From assembly GCA_018257865.1 (NCBI GenBank), contig JAEUBA010000020.1:310001-374000 (forward strand): a DNA stretch of 64,000 nucleotides. The letters are read 5' to 3'. Source of the DNA: Stereocaulon alpinum (taxonomy: Eukaryota > Ascomycota > Lecanoromycetes > Lecanorales > Stereocaulaceae). Below the pieces are notes generated by a model. That model was not told where the DNA came from. It did not search any database and was given only the letters and a program-made list of their open reading frames with translations. Numbering within the stretch: position 1 is the first letter of the stretch; each line of letters opens with the position of its first letter. Below, piece by piece: positions 23,480-35,033 of this stretch. The translations under genes and the position numbers were made by a program.

Positions 23480-26400
23480 TTGTTGCCGGTTCTACTCCGA
23501 TAGGGAGTTTAGACTGGGAGAGCTGTTCCCTAGTAAGTCGATACTACGTTAGGAATCCTAACCTAACCAGCTATCTCGCAGCCGCTCTTATACCGGTGAC
23601 CTCAGCCAGCATAGTCCTAACATTATAAGTCTCTGCCTCTTTAATAAGCTCCCTTCGAGTGTCGCTAAGCTCTAGGCAGTGCAGGAGAATATACTTCGTA
23701 TCCTAATTCCTCTATCTACAACTGCAGCGGGCACTGCGGACCCCTAGCACCCTCGCCTTATAAAGGAAGTGGTTAAACCTATTCTTCCCACTTCGGAGTT
23801 AGACTGCCATCGAGCTTTCTACCTTCCTAAGCTTTAGGTGGTAGTTATACCTTTCTCCGAACAACGGTTCATTCTGTGCGGGTGTGCGAGAGTGCTCAGG
23901 GATAGCATCCTTATATACCTCCTACCGCTCGATCCACTTCGCTGTTACCCAGCCTCGTATCTTCTTAGCTAGGACGCCTACGTCTTAATACTCCTCGACA
24001 TCCGTTTTTGGGTTATGCTAATATGCCTTCCTCCTTATCGCCGTTACCGCTTGATCCTAATCCTTCGCCTTAAGCTCCTGCAGGGCCCATTCTTCCTTTT
24101 CTAGTAATAGGGTTAGGCGTGTTAGGCGCGCCCTTCCTCTCCTTCCCCGCAGTCTCCTACGGATTAAGCGGTTGCCTTCGATTATTAAGGGGTATACTCC
24201 CCTCAGTGCCTAGTATCTCATAACCAGGGCGTCTAGATGGGTTTGGATAGGCATAATAACTGCTTCCGCTTCTAGGACCTAGACCGGTGTTGCCTTATAT
24301 ACTCCGAGCACTGTCCGTAGGCAGTCGTTCTATATTATCGCGAGCGTCTTAACGTGCTTTTCCACGGCTCCCCGCCCCCCGGTGGGGGTATGCCATATCG
24401 GAGCGGCGAATATAAGTATAGGCCTTACCGCTATACTGTACACCTTCCTGCACTTCTCAAACGTAGCTCCCCAAGTTGATCCTGCTAGGCACTTGATCGC
24501 CCGGGCTTGAGTGGCGGCCTTTGCCTTCACCTGCGCTATATATGGGCCCCAGCGGAGTTTGGTGTCGATGTGTAGCCCTAGGACCCTAATACTCGCTTCC
24601 GGCTCAACCTCTGCGTTACCAAATCATACCGTCTCCTTCATATTAAACCTTTTGGGGGCGCGCGACAGATGCACCAGTTCGTACTTCTGGGGCGCGAACG
24701 TCGCCCCGTATGTTTTCGCCCACGTTTGGCAGAGCTTGTGGGCCTGTTCTAGCCACCTGCAGTTCGTTTCCGTTGTCTTACTGTATGCCAGCAGGTGCAC
24801 GTCATCTACGAATCCTCCCACCTGTACTGGGATCTTTGCCTTTGAGCATGCTTTAATTAGTGGCGCATTAAAGAAGAGGAATAGGATTGGTGATATTGGT
24901 GATCCTTACGGGATCCCCGTTTCTACCGCCTCAACTGGACTGGTCCTGCCCCCTAGGGTTATCGATATCGCTCTGTCCTTAAGGAAGCTCGCAGTCCACC
25001 GGATAATCCCCTTAGGGATTCCTTTCATCCTTAAGTTGTGGAGCAGCCTTTTATGGGACATATTATCGAATACTCCTGCTACATCTAGTGACAGTAAACT
25101 CGCTACGTTATCCTTGCCTTAGTTCTATATCGTATGGATTGAGTCTGTAATAGTCTCTAGGGCTGTTTCTACTGAACGTCCCTTCCTACCTCCCATCTGG
25201 TGTTCTGGGAGTAGGTGATTTGCTTCGGCTGTTCCGCTGAGTCGTTTTGCTATCACTGTCTCTAATGCTTTCCCGAGTGTGTCTAGTAGTGCGATAGGTC
25301 GATAGGCCTTAGGCTCGGAGTAATCGGTCTTCTTCGGCTTCTTCAGTATCACTGTATTCGCTTCGCGGAACTTCTTTGGGTGGTATCCACGATCTAGGCA
25401 CGCTTGAAATACCCTTCGAAAGGTCTCCCCCATTTCCGCACACACCGCTCTTAGGAACCTATTCGGGATCCCTGAAATCCCTGGGGCCTTATCCGCTGCT
25501 GGGTGCCAGATCGCGTCCCTTACCTCCTTTGCGGTAATCTCGCTGTCCATTGCAATGGGCTCTGGGTAATTAGCCCCCTCAACATCCGTCAGGTCCGCTG
25601 GGGGTGGGGGCGGGAAGAGGACCCTCCTTAAGGCCTCTACCTTCCCTTCGAAGTCTGTCGCTTTATTCCCGTTCCCGTCTTTGATAGCTGGGAATTGTGG
25701 TAGCTCTTTAGGGCGCATACTCCTCTCCCTTCCCCACTTAGCGAGTTGCCATACTCCTCCTGGCCTTAGCGATGCTCTATGGACCCCCTCTCGGAAAGCT
25801 ATCGTCCTAGTCTTTCGTAGGATGGTAACCTTTTTCCTTTTAGTCTGGCGGAGAGCCTCCTCAGTCTGTGCATTTCTGCTGTAGCGGTAGGCCTTGAGCG
25901 CTGCCCGTGACGCCTCAGTGACTCTCGTGCACGCCCCGTTCCAGTATGGTTTGGCTCCGGCGTAGGGTTCCTTAAATGGGATAGTATTCTCTACCACCTC
26001 CTGCAGCGCAGCTATAAGCTTGTCAACACATAGGTCGATCGCTTCCTCCGAGTCTAATGAGTATCTGCCCATAACCCTATTTAGGATCCTTGCGTGTTTC
26101 CGGATCTCCTCGCCGGTCGCCTCTGTCTCTATCCTTTTCTAGGCTCTCTTCTAGTGCACCCGGCGCTCGCTCCAGGTCTATTCTAGCTCCGTTACGATTG
26201 GCATATGATCCGACCCTATATCGAGGTCTTCTCTTACTCCGCACTTCGCCATCGCATTATGCGCGCCTTCGGTTAGGAATATAAGGTCGATAGCGCTCTC
26301 TAAGCCCCTGCTTTGCCATATGACCGACTTCTCCAGTAGTCTAAGGACCATCCCCTTCTCTCCTACTACTTCCAGCAGCCTATCTGCCATCGTATGGTAT

Positions 26401-26950
26401 GTAGCTCGTCCTGGGTTGTTCTATTGGGGGTGGTGTAGGTTGAAATCCCCCACTATAATGTGTTCGCCTTCGCTTTCTAAGGCCTCCTTTAGCCTTAGGA
26501 TAGTCGTAGGGCTGTCCACTGATGTATAGCTCACCGGCGAAGGGTTGTAGACGTTATATACCTACACCCTCTCTACTATCAGCTCCTCAGTGTTTTCGTC
26601 CTTAGCGTCAGCGTTATTTCGGGTTCTCTTAGTCTGGATCTATAATAAGTATAAGTCGCCCTCCCGGTACTCTACCCCCCAGTCGTTAGGATCTATCCTT
26701 TTATTTACGTAGAAGCACGTTCTAGCCTCCGGGTCTCCCCCGTAGGCTAGGTGGAACCTGCTTGTGCTCGTATTATACGAGGTTCTGTTCATCAGGTTGC
26801 GTGCCGGCTCTTGAATCGCCAACACGTCTATGTCTTTTATATCTTCGTTTTTAAGAAGTGGTGCTATCACCGTATCCTTCTTCCTCTGTATGTTGTACTG
26901 CAGTATTTTCAGGCAGGGTGTATTCCTTATTAGGTGAGGGCCGCCTGGAC
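23480..26950 (-). pseudogene. LINE ORF2 remnant: AP-endonuclease and reverse transcriptase
   Basis: Read from 26950 downwards. The endonuclease begins KILQYNIQRKKDT and continues LKNEDIKDIDVLAIQEP (near 26840); the catalytic GSDHMPIV lies near 26195. The reverse transcriptase follows: an open stretch at 26072-25125 with YRPIALLDTLGKALE and HQMGGRKGRSVETAL, then GIP(stop)GSPISPILF near 24900, where a CAA codon has become TAA, and the catalytic FVDDVHLLAYS near 24810. The C-terminal part has a Cys-rich motif (CSCR near 23715, followed by YILLHCLEL) seen at the end of Tad1-like ORF2. I did not find an RNase H domain. Stops and frame breaks make it inactive, but the RT core is well preserved. Confidence 0.85.
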
Positions 26951-26989
26951 GTTCTCCTGTATTTAGGTGGTCTCAGCAGTCTTTGCCAC

Positions 26990-28564
26990 TCCTGAAGTCT
27001 GCTTAAGGGTGTTCGTCGGACTGATCCTCTCTATAGACAGGGGCCGTTGCCCTTATTCCGCTCTAGAGAGGGTTATCGGTCGTCCCCTCTTCGCTGCCTC
27101 CCCAGTTCCTTTCTGGGGCTTGTCTGTTATATCCTCTAAGGCCTTCCTCTTCCCTTTAGAGATCACTTTACGCCACCCTTCTAGGCTGGTCCTTCCTAGT
27201 ATCGCCGGCGTAGGCCCTACTGGGTGTTGCTTTGGGGTCTCTTTGAAGTATTTCGGCTTACGCTCGATTCTCTGCCTGGCCTTAGTGTTCTCCTTCTGTC
27301 GGATTAAGCAGGTTTTGCTCCATACTGGGTGCTCCCCCTTATACACTACGCACTTAGGCTTGCTGCTAGCTCTTTCTACGTGATCATCAGTCGTATGGTT
27401 TTGGGCGTATATCCCACAGCGGGTGGGGTGTTTGCACGCCTTAGTAATATGTCTGTACCTATAGCAGTTAAAGCACTGCTTAGGGGCGGCTTCTCTCTCC
27501 CAGCGATTGCAGAAGAGGAGGCTGTTCTCTACTACTATCCCCTCTACGATAAGCCGGTTCGCCGCCTCCGGGCTCGGGACCTTAATTATTAGTATAGAGA
27601 ATCTCTTCTCCCTCCTAAGTGCGTCTAGCTTCGACGCAAATATAGGCTATTCAGCCTTTATTATCTCCAACTCTAGGTGGAGCTTCCTATTATCTTTCCT
27701 CAGGGTTTTAAAGATCCCCTGTTAGTCCTTTATGTCTATTATCTTTTCCACTCTATGGATCGCCACTATCACTGTCTTCCGGAGGACTCTCGCTGACCTA
27801 CAGAGTCTCCTTACCCACCTGTCGTCCTTCTCTAACTCCTCCCTAGCCTTTACTGAGGCTGTCTAGAGAATAATATCCCCCCCTGTAGTCCTCCTTGCCG
27901 CGATAATCTCCCCGGCCACTCCCCCTGCTCCCCCAAATGTTTGTACCAGTTGGGGAAGAGTCGCTGTAGCTATCTGTGTCTTTTCGCTGGTGTCATCGAT
28001 CCTAACCGTTACCTGCTTCGCTTTCTTAATGTCTTCTGCCCTAGGTGTAGCTGGGTAGATGGTGTTTTAGCCCCTTTGGGCCGTGCGGGCTATGTCCGCC
28101 CAGCTGTTGTTTACCCTTCCGGTCGGGTAGTCTTCACGCGTTAGTTGGCTGCGGTACTCCTTCGCAGCGTGTCTTTCGGCGGTGTTCTCCTGTATGTACT
28201 CCGTAATCCTTTCTGCCGCATTCTGGAAGAAGCCCTATGCGGTCTCGTTCATATTTGCCTATAGCGTCCCCTGGACCTTCTCCGTAAACTCCAGCAGCGC
28301 CTGTTCCGTAGCCTTTATATACCGTATTCTTTCTTTAATTCTTTCCCTGCCTTGAGGGCCCTATAGACCTTCAGTAGGTTTCTGCTGTTATCGCTGTCGC
28401 CCTGTTATCGCGTCGGGACGCGTTCCTTGTCCACCTTTACTACTAATACCTCCCTTCTCTCCTCCCCCCCCATCTCGTGTTATTTTGCTGGGTTCGTAAC
28501 CCGGTGTGATCGCTCGTCTGGCCTAGTAGGCCTGCTCGCCCGTCGTGCTCGTTGTCGTCGCCAT
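26990..28564 (-). pseudogene. LINE ORF1 remnant with CCHC zinc knuckles
   Basis: Read from the ATG at 28564 (MATTTSTTGEQAY then a TAG). The N-terminal half is low-complexity and charged. Near 27480-27330 there is a run of knuckle-like Cys/His positions (CFNCYRY, then CVVYKGEHPVWSKTC). In several positions Cys or Trp appear changed to Tyr or stop, as RIP would do. The C-terminus is basic (RQKENTKARQRIERKPK). The expected role is nucleic-acid binding in the LINE particle. Confidence 0.75.
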
Positions 28565-28607
28565 CAGATCCTCCTTCATCGGTATAAATATATTCACCGC
28601 TAATATT

Positions 28608-31600
28608 AATAGTCGATTTATTAAGCTATTACTTATTAATAAGGACGATAACGTACCTAATCTAAGAGCTAAGGTTAGCGTTATTAGCGAAGGCTACGTT
28701 AATAAAGACTAGTAGTTTCAGCTTCTCTAAAGTAAGCTTAATAAATTATAGACCTTAGCAGTAGTTCTCCTTTTACTAATTTAACTATTTATTTAACTAA
28801 TTAGCGTCTTCTTTTACTAGCTAAGTAATTTAGGCTGCTTTAGATAGTATAAAGGCTATCTCTAGTTAATATATAGAGGCTATATAGGCGCCTTAAGCCC
28901 TTTCCTTAATATATTATAATTTAATATCGCTAGCGATAGCGGTATTAATTATATTAATCTTACTATATTACTATTACTATAAGAGCTTTAGAATATCGCT
29001 ATTACTAGAAAAAGTTTTATTAGAAATAGTAGTATTATTAAATTAGAGGTCGTTTTCTTTATCTAGCTTCTTAATTAGCTTTACTAGAAAGCCTATATTA
29101 AGGCGTACTTACTCTTCTAGCTCTAAGTATTCGGTTATCCCGTAGAATAGTAAGTTATTAGTTTATAGGCTAATAATCGCCTACTTAGAGAATATAAGGT
29201 ATAGATTAAATAAGGAGACGGTAAGGCCTAGCTTTTTAGTATAGTAGTTATAGTAGGTCCTAAACTAATACGTCCCTACCTCTAAGACGCTATATAGCGG
29301 GCGGACTACTTTTAGTATATTATCTCCTAGGTTAGTACCTTATAGCGGTTTTATATAGACTAGGCGGCTTAGTACTAAAGTTAACTATATATAAGCTTAT
29401 AAGATATCGCGTACGTAGAGATCTTATAGTAGAATTATAGCGAGATAAATAATAAGGCGCTAGCTAGCGCGTTAAATTATTAGTAACTACGTTAGTACCT
29501 CCTTCTTACCTTTATTATTATAGGCTTAGACGACTAGCCTAAACTTTTCGAATAGTATAGCGCTATCCTACTTAATATTATTAACGAATTAGCAGCTGAA
29601 GATACGGGTATATAGCGGTATATCTTACTTACTAATAATTTTAAAGACTCCCTTAGTAATAAGACTATTAATTTCCTTTTAGCGAGAGTTAATAAATAGG
29701 CTATTTAGCGATTAAATAGTACCTTCTACTCACAGCTTTATTAATAGCTTAATATCTAAATACTCCTTATTAGTAAGGTAAGCGTAGCGGGTAGGTAGGT
29801 ATCGCTATTACTACGGGTTTTAGTATATAGCAGTAGCTTCCTTAGTTAGTAGGTCTACTTAGGGTATAGGAGGCGGTTACTTAGTTATAGGAGGCTAAGG
29901 ATTAACTAAGTAAAGCTTAACTAAGGTAATTCGGAAGGTTATAGGGCTACTACTAAGTTTAACTATATAAGCTTAATCTTCTATAGCGAGTAATTAGTAG
30001 GGCCCTTTCTATCCTTTACCTTTTCGCTAGACTAGGATATTACTACTAATAGGAGCGTCTAGTATAGAGTCGCTTTATAGACTATTATAGTAGCGTAAGG
30101 CTTCGGTAACGTCTCTTTTTACTAATAATTCTAATACTTCTTTTATTACGCGTTTAATAGCCTTACCTCGTTCTGTAATTAATAGGTATATAGGGTCTAA
30201 TTTAGTAAGCTTTAGAAATATACTAAATAGAAGTAGTATAAGAGTTAGCCTATTAGGTCTAGCTATATTATTAATTACCTTAATAGCGATTTATAAGACG
30301 AATTACTTACCTAGTAATAGTAGGTCTTTTTAGATAATATTATAAGCACGCCTAAGAGGTATATAGTAGCGTTTAACTAGACTAATTAAGTAGTATACTT
30401 TAACTAGGACGTATTTTAACTTAATTGCTATCCCCTTTACCTTAGAGGCGAATTCGGTGCTAATAAATTACTTACTAGCGTTATAGACTAGTATATCTAG
30501 TAGTCTAATATAAGTATTGATCTAGTAGGCCCTTAGCGTATCCTAGACCGTCTCTACTAAAATATCTTTTAGAAAGCGGGCGGTTTAGAAGCGTATAGCC
30601 TTATTAACTATATATAGGACTAAGGCGGTAGGGCTATCTAAGTATATAATATTAATTATTACCGAGTAATTAAATTATAGGTCGTTTTTAATAGTAAATT
30701 TAAATCTTCCTAGCGATCTTCTATATTTCTAGTAAGTTAAGTAAAACTTACTTAGTTAATTAATAGCGTCCTAGTTAAAACGGTAGCTAAAGCGCTTTAG
30801 TAAACGTACTAGGCGTGTTATCGATAAATAGCTGAAGCGGTAGTATAGACGTCGGAGATCCTACTCTATTAATTAGCTACTTATAATACCGTTATTAGTA
30901 TAGGTATTAATATAGGCGTTCGATAGCGACGATCCCTATATAAGGAATAGGTAACCGAATAGTTATATAATAGGGACTTATCTATTACTGCTAACTAAGT
31001 AATTAGTAAGGTTATTAAAATAAAAACCTATCTAGTCGAGGTCTCGTAGGTAGAGAAGGAATAGCGTATTAGCGTCGATAATATAGAATTCGATAATACT
31101 AATTAGTAATTAGACGGTAATAGTACCTTTTAATAAAGCGTCGCTAATACCGAATTTAAATCTAGTACTACTAGCCTTATTAGTATTAATATTAATGTTT
31201 TACTTACGCCGCAGTACTAAATATTAGCTATAGCCTACTAACGAGTTATAGGTAGCGCTAGTATTAATTATAAGGCCGTAGAAGTAGCTGTCGCCGTATC
31301 TCTTTATAGGGCGGTAAGTTACTTCTCCTTAGATATTAATATTAATATTATCCTAGATAGATAGCGCCTTAGTAACGGTATATAAAGTCGCCTAATTAGC
31401 TAGCTTTTAGTATACAGCCTTACTATTAATTATACCTATTAATATTAGAAATACCTTACCGTTACCTTAGTTAGGTAGATTATTAGCGGTATCCTCCTTA
31501 GTAGTACTACCTTCGCTATCGCCTTCCCTTTCGCCCTTAACGTTAGTAAGGTATTGCTTAAAGCTACGTTAGTATTCTTCCTTAGGGTAATTAGTTAACT

Positions 31601-33064
31601 AGTATCCTTCCTTTTTATAGATAAAGTATCGCTTTTTATTTATTAAATTACTAGAATTATTAGAGTTATATCTTAGCTTACTTAGATATCTTAATTAGCT
31701 ATAACTACTAGATTCGCGGTTTCAGCTGCGACTGCTAGATTCGTAGTTTCGGTAGCAGCGGTCTATATATATTATTTCGCTTAGCGGTAATAGGCTGCGA
31801 CGGTCTTATAAGGCTATAGATAATCGGAGGTCTTAAATAAGGTTTTATATAGTATCCGGTAGTTTTTAATAGATAATCTCGTAGGTAGGTATAGACTTAT
31901 AAGTAGTAATTATTTTCTAGTAGATAAAGCTATCCCTATAAAGGTTCTTATTTAGGCTATATTATAGTTCTCTTAGTCTTAATATTATAATATCTAGGTA
32001 CTCTATTAGGGTCTTATCTTTATTATAGTTAATAAATTATTATAAGGATATACTATTCTATTAATTAAGGCGGGCGATTTAGTATTCTCTTCCTTTAAAG
32101 TTTCTTTTAAAAGTAATTCGTAAAGAGTCTAGATTTATTAATAAGAAGGAGGATTAATTATTAAAATAGAAATTTAGTATATCGCTACTTAGTATATATT
32201 AAAACGCTACGTAGAGCTTAGTTAATAGTATCCCTATATTAGAGGCGGTAGTTAAGAATATATTTAGCTTATAGTCGAAGGCGTTACTTCTTCTATTATA
32301 TTTTATCTCTTCTATATAGAGCTTAGTTAATATAGTAAGTTCTTAGGAAAGGCCTTACTCCTAGTAATTCGCGATAGCGTTATAAATCTTAAAACTATTA
32401 ATTAGGGTTATTTAGAAAGGCGTTATATTAAATAATATACTAGTCCTAGTTAGTATCTTAATCTTAGTTAGGGTAGGCGTGCTAAGTATATTAGAGATAT
32501 TTCCTAAGGTAGGCGTACTAAGTATATTAGAGTTATTAGTAGGGTTAACGTTAGACTTCCTTACTAGCTTTAGTACGTTAGTAGGCTATTTAGGGTAGGT
32601 TAGTTAGTCTATTAGCCTTACTATATATATATAGACGGAGGTCTTATCCTTAGGTATAAAGATACTATAGTTATAAAGTAGATTCCTAAGGACCTATATT
32701 AGGACTTTATCTACCCTTTTAAATAAGGTCTTATCCTAATTATTAAAGTCTTAGATAAAGGTTAGCTATAGATCTTATCCTTCCTTTTCTAAGGTTTAGT
32801 AGAAATTTATTATATACTTAACTAGAGAAGGCCTGTAAAAATCCAGATTTTTACTAAGATATAATTTACCTCTATTATCTAGTACTTATAGTAGAAGTCT
32901 AATATTATTTGTAAGGTAATAGATTACCGTAGAAATAGCTATATCTCGCTTATTTTATACTCGATTTAGATAATTTAAGCGGGGTTAGAAAGCTCTCTAT
33001 TTATAGTTTATTTCATATATAAAGTGTTAAGCTCTAACTTTATTATATCTAAAGTTATTAAAAT
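28608..33064 (-). pseudogene. RIP-destroyed Copia gag-pol
   Basis: The block is dominated by TA dinucleotides and contains no open frame. Traces remain on the minus strand. Near 31640: KKRYFIYKKEGY, a gag knuckle of fungal Copia with Cys changed to Tyr or Arg, and a TAG where Trp is usual. Near 31250-31300: YFYGLIINTSATYNS followed by VGYS, the protease segment normally containing DTGAS. Near 29200-29400: VVRPLYSVLEVGTY followed by tyrosine-rich residues, matching the Copia RT motif usually written VKPLYG.PEAG. The LINE interrupts the downstream end at 28607. The outer limit of gag is not clear. Confidence 0.78.
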
Positions 33065-33632
33065 AGTAAGATTTTAATACTCGCGCGCTCGGCTATTTCT
33101 TGGGTCCGGGATCAGTAAGCACCGAGCTTAAGCCGTAAAATATCGCGACAACGCTTCTTTTGCTTACAACTATTGCGCAAATAGGCCGATTCTAAAAATT
33201 GTTGATGCATAAGCAAGCTGATAATTAACTCCAAAACTTGTGAAATTATCTCGATATCATATGACGTATGTGGCGCGGGGCATTGTTGCGAAGAAGTTGC
33301 GATATAGATTCAACTTGGTAGTTGAAGGCGCTAGGCTGAGATAGGAAATTGGGGGACTTATCTTAAGATATATTGGATCGCTTAGCACGGATGATCTTCA
33401 GGGTCCCAATTGCCGATTTTCTATTATAGTAAGAAAGATAAATAGTCCTAGGCCGTTGGCTGAGGTCTTTTTAGGGTTATTAAGGACGACTCCTATCGAT
33501 ATAACTATCGCCTCCTATAGCTCTTTAGTAGCTGGTTACGTTATCGTAGGGTTAGGCGTTGTAGGTGAGGTTTGGTATTAAAGTTGAAATTTTCATTCGT
33601 ACCTTGCTGATCTAAGGTTGATAACTGATTAG
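33065..33632. other. Copia 5' leader, largely unmutated
   Basis: Between the end of the TpA-rich block and the right LTR, composition returns to about the genome average (cgcgcgctcggctatttcttg near 33082). By position it is the untranslated leader of the minus-oriented Copia element; it carries no open frame or recognisable motif. Confidence 0.5.
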
Positions 33633-33841
33633 TGTTGGTAGAACCTATTGCTGCTAGGTTATACTGATTAGTAAGGTTGCTTGATCCCCTATTACCTGCC
33701 CCGGATAACCTGATTAGCAGGGTGTCTATTGGGCTTGGTAAACTGGGGATTGTCTTGAATCTAGCTAGCTAAGCTATGGTGTTTTATCTAGGAGTTGGCG
33801 CCAAGCCGCTAGTTGCGGAGCGGAGCGACGTTATTCCGACA
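33633..33841. repeat. Right LTR (5' LTR of the minus-oriented Copia element)
   Basis: 209 bp, TGTTGGTAGAACC...GTTATTCCGACA. Five transitions separate it from the left LTR; the rest is identical as far as I could read. The downstream 5 bp ATGCT is the less altered target-site copy. Confidence 0.9.
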
Positions 33842-33846
33842 ATGCT

Positions 33847-35029
33847 CTTTTTGGCTTGTTCCTGACTCTCATGCTCAACTTCTCAACACGTTGCTAGCTC
33901 CCTAAAGCGTGGAATCGTCCTCTTGACAGTTGTGAACCGAGGATTGTTATCAAATGTGGAGTGGCATCGAAGCTGTGACCTGCTATAAATGCGGCTCCAC
34001 CCACGGCGTTGACCCCTACTTACACATCTGTCAACCCAGCCGGACCAATTATGATCATGGGGCACGACTATGGGGCAGAGGAATATGTCCATTGCGCATT
34101 CCCTAGTTGTGGCGCCTGTGAGTACTCGGTATCAATTACCCCTGCTACTGTGGCTACCTTCGCAAATGTGCTTCCGGCACATCAGTTGGACAAGCTCCTG
34201 GGAGGATGGTACGCGCAACAAGGCCTTCTGATGTTGCTTCTGGGGCTCGTTCCGACTATGACAATAAACGCCTAGATTCCTAGGAGGTAGATGAGTGCAA
34301 TGATCAATGACAATGAAACTATGTGAAGGAAGATTTGATTCGATGGGTGGTAATTCTGATTGGGATGTCATGCGACTTTTGTATTTCAATAGATACCCAC
34401 TTTAAAGGGAGAGGAATGCAAGGGTAGTGGTAAAGGTGATGGAGATAGCATTCACCTTGTAACGTTCAGTGGGTACAGTATACCATTCAAGGGGTCGATA
34501 CTAACAGCTATGTCACCTGATCGTGAATTCAAGTTTCAGGTCACGTAGATTGATGCATGATCGAAGCCAAGAAAAATTGTTCGAGCGAGAGTCTCTGCAA
34601 GACGCTGACTCATCGAGCTCAGCACAGCGTGTCGTCAAATGGGTCAACGCGCACGAGTGGAGGCAAGAGAGGACAATAGCTAACGGTAGATGATTAGAAC
34701 TCCCTTTCACCGACCACATGACGGCAACAATCCTAGTGTAATTGAGCATGTTCTTTCTACAGGATCACAGCTTCAGTTCCCTGACTTGTGACCTTGCTAG
34801 AGGGTTGATAACCCTGAAAGCCGCATTTGCCAGCTTCAAGCTCCTACGTTGCGGTCTCGCTACAGGACCAACACCCGTGAGAACGGCAGTTTGCCAGATT
34901 CAGCCGGTCAAGAAACGCAGCAACGTTATCCTCCAAGACAAGAGAGAAGATACTCACTAATCACGATGCAATAAAGTGAGAGGCAATATGAGATGTCCGT
35001 TACGATTGACACTCGTAGTCCATGGTCGA
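33847..35029. other. Gene-poor stretch right of the transposon
   Basis: Only short open frames without motifs (for example 34009-34275 on the plus strand). I see no gene, repeat or RNA I can support. Confidence 0.45.
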
Positions 35030-35033
35030 CCCA

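Larger units (their letters stand above)
23152..28607 (-). mobile_element. Tad1-like non-LTR retrotransposon (LINE) nested in the Copia element
   Basis: The 12-bp sequence ACCGCTAATATT occurs at both edges (23152-23163 and 28596-28607), an evident target-site duplication within the TpA-rich Copia body. Between them lies a GC-richer ~5.4-kb element on the minus strand. Its 3' end carries a (GATT)n tail, about five units at 23164-23180, read as AATC repeats on the element strand. It has two ORFs: ORF1 with CCHC-type knuckles and ORF2 with AP-endonuclease, reverse transcriptase and a C-terminal Cys-rich zone. The layout and sequence style match fungal Tad1 elements. Scattered TAG/TAA stops at former CAG, CAA and TGG codons show milder RIP. 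Confidence 0.88.
22411..33846 (-). mobile_element. RIP-mutated Ty1/Copia LTR retrotransposon, 11.4 kb including a nested LINE
   Basis: Two 209-bp direct repeats beginning TG and ending CA (22416-22624 and 33633-33841) flank the element. The 5 bp outside are ATACT on the left and ATGCT on the right: a 5-bp target duplication with one G-to-A change. The ends TGTYGG...CCGACA are typical of Copia LTRs. Inside, read on the minus strand, come Copia gag (zinc knuckle near 31640), protease (near 31250-31300) and reverse transcriptase (near 29200-29400), all riddled with TAG/TAA codons. Order and orientation are consistent. The body is extremely TpA-rich, the signature of RIP. About 5.4 kb of the internal length is a later LINE insertion; without it the element is about 6 kb, normal for Copia. 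I could not identify a convincing primer-binding site or polypurine tract. Confidence 0.88.

Noticed and set aside
23161..28607. Treating the GC-richer block as part of the Copia element
   Set aside because: It carries AP-endonuclease and LINE-type RT motifs and its own 12-bp target duplication.
33585..33632. Primer-binding site next to the right LTR
   Set aside because: On the minus strand the leader starts ctaatcagttatcaacc, not TGG; similarity to an initiator-tRNA half-site is too weak to claim.
34009..34275. Plus-strand 88-residue open frame right of the transposon
   Set aside because: No domain or homolog recognised, and no splice partners.
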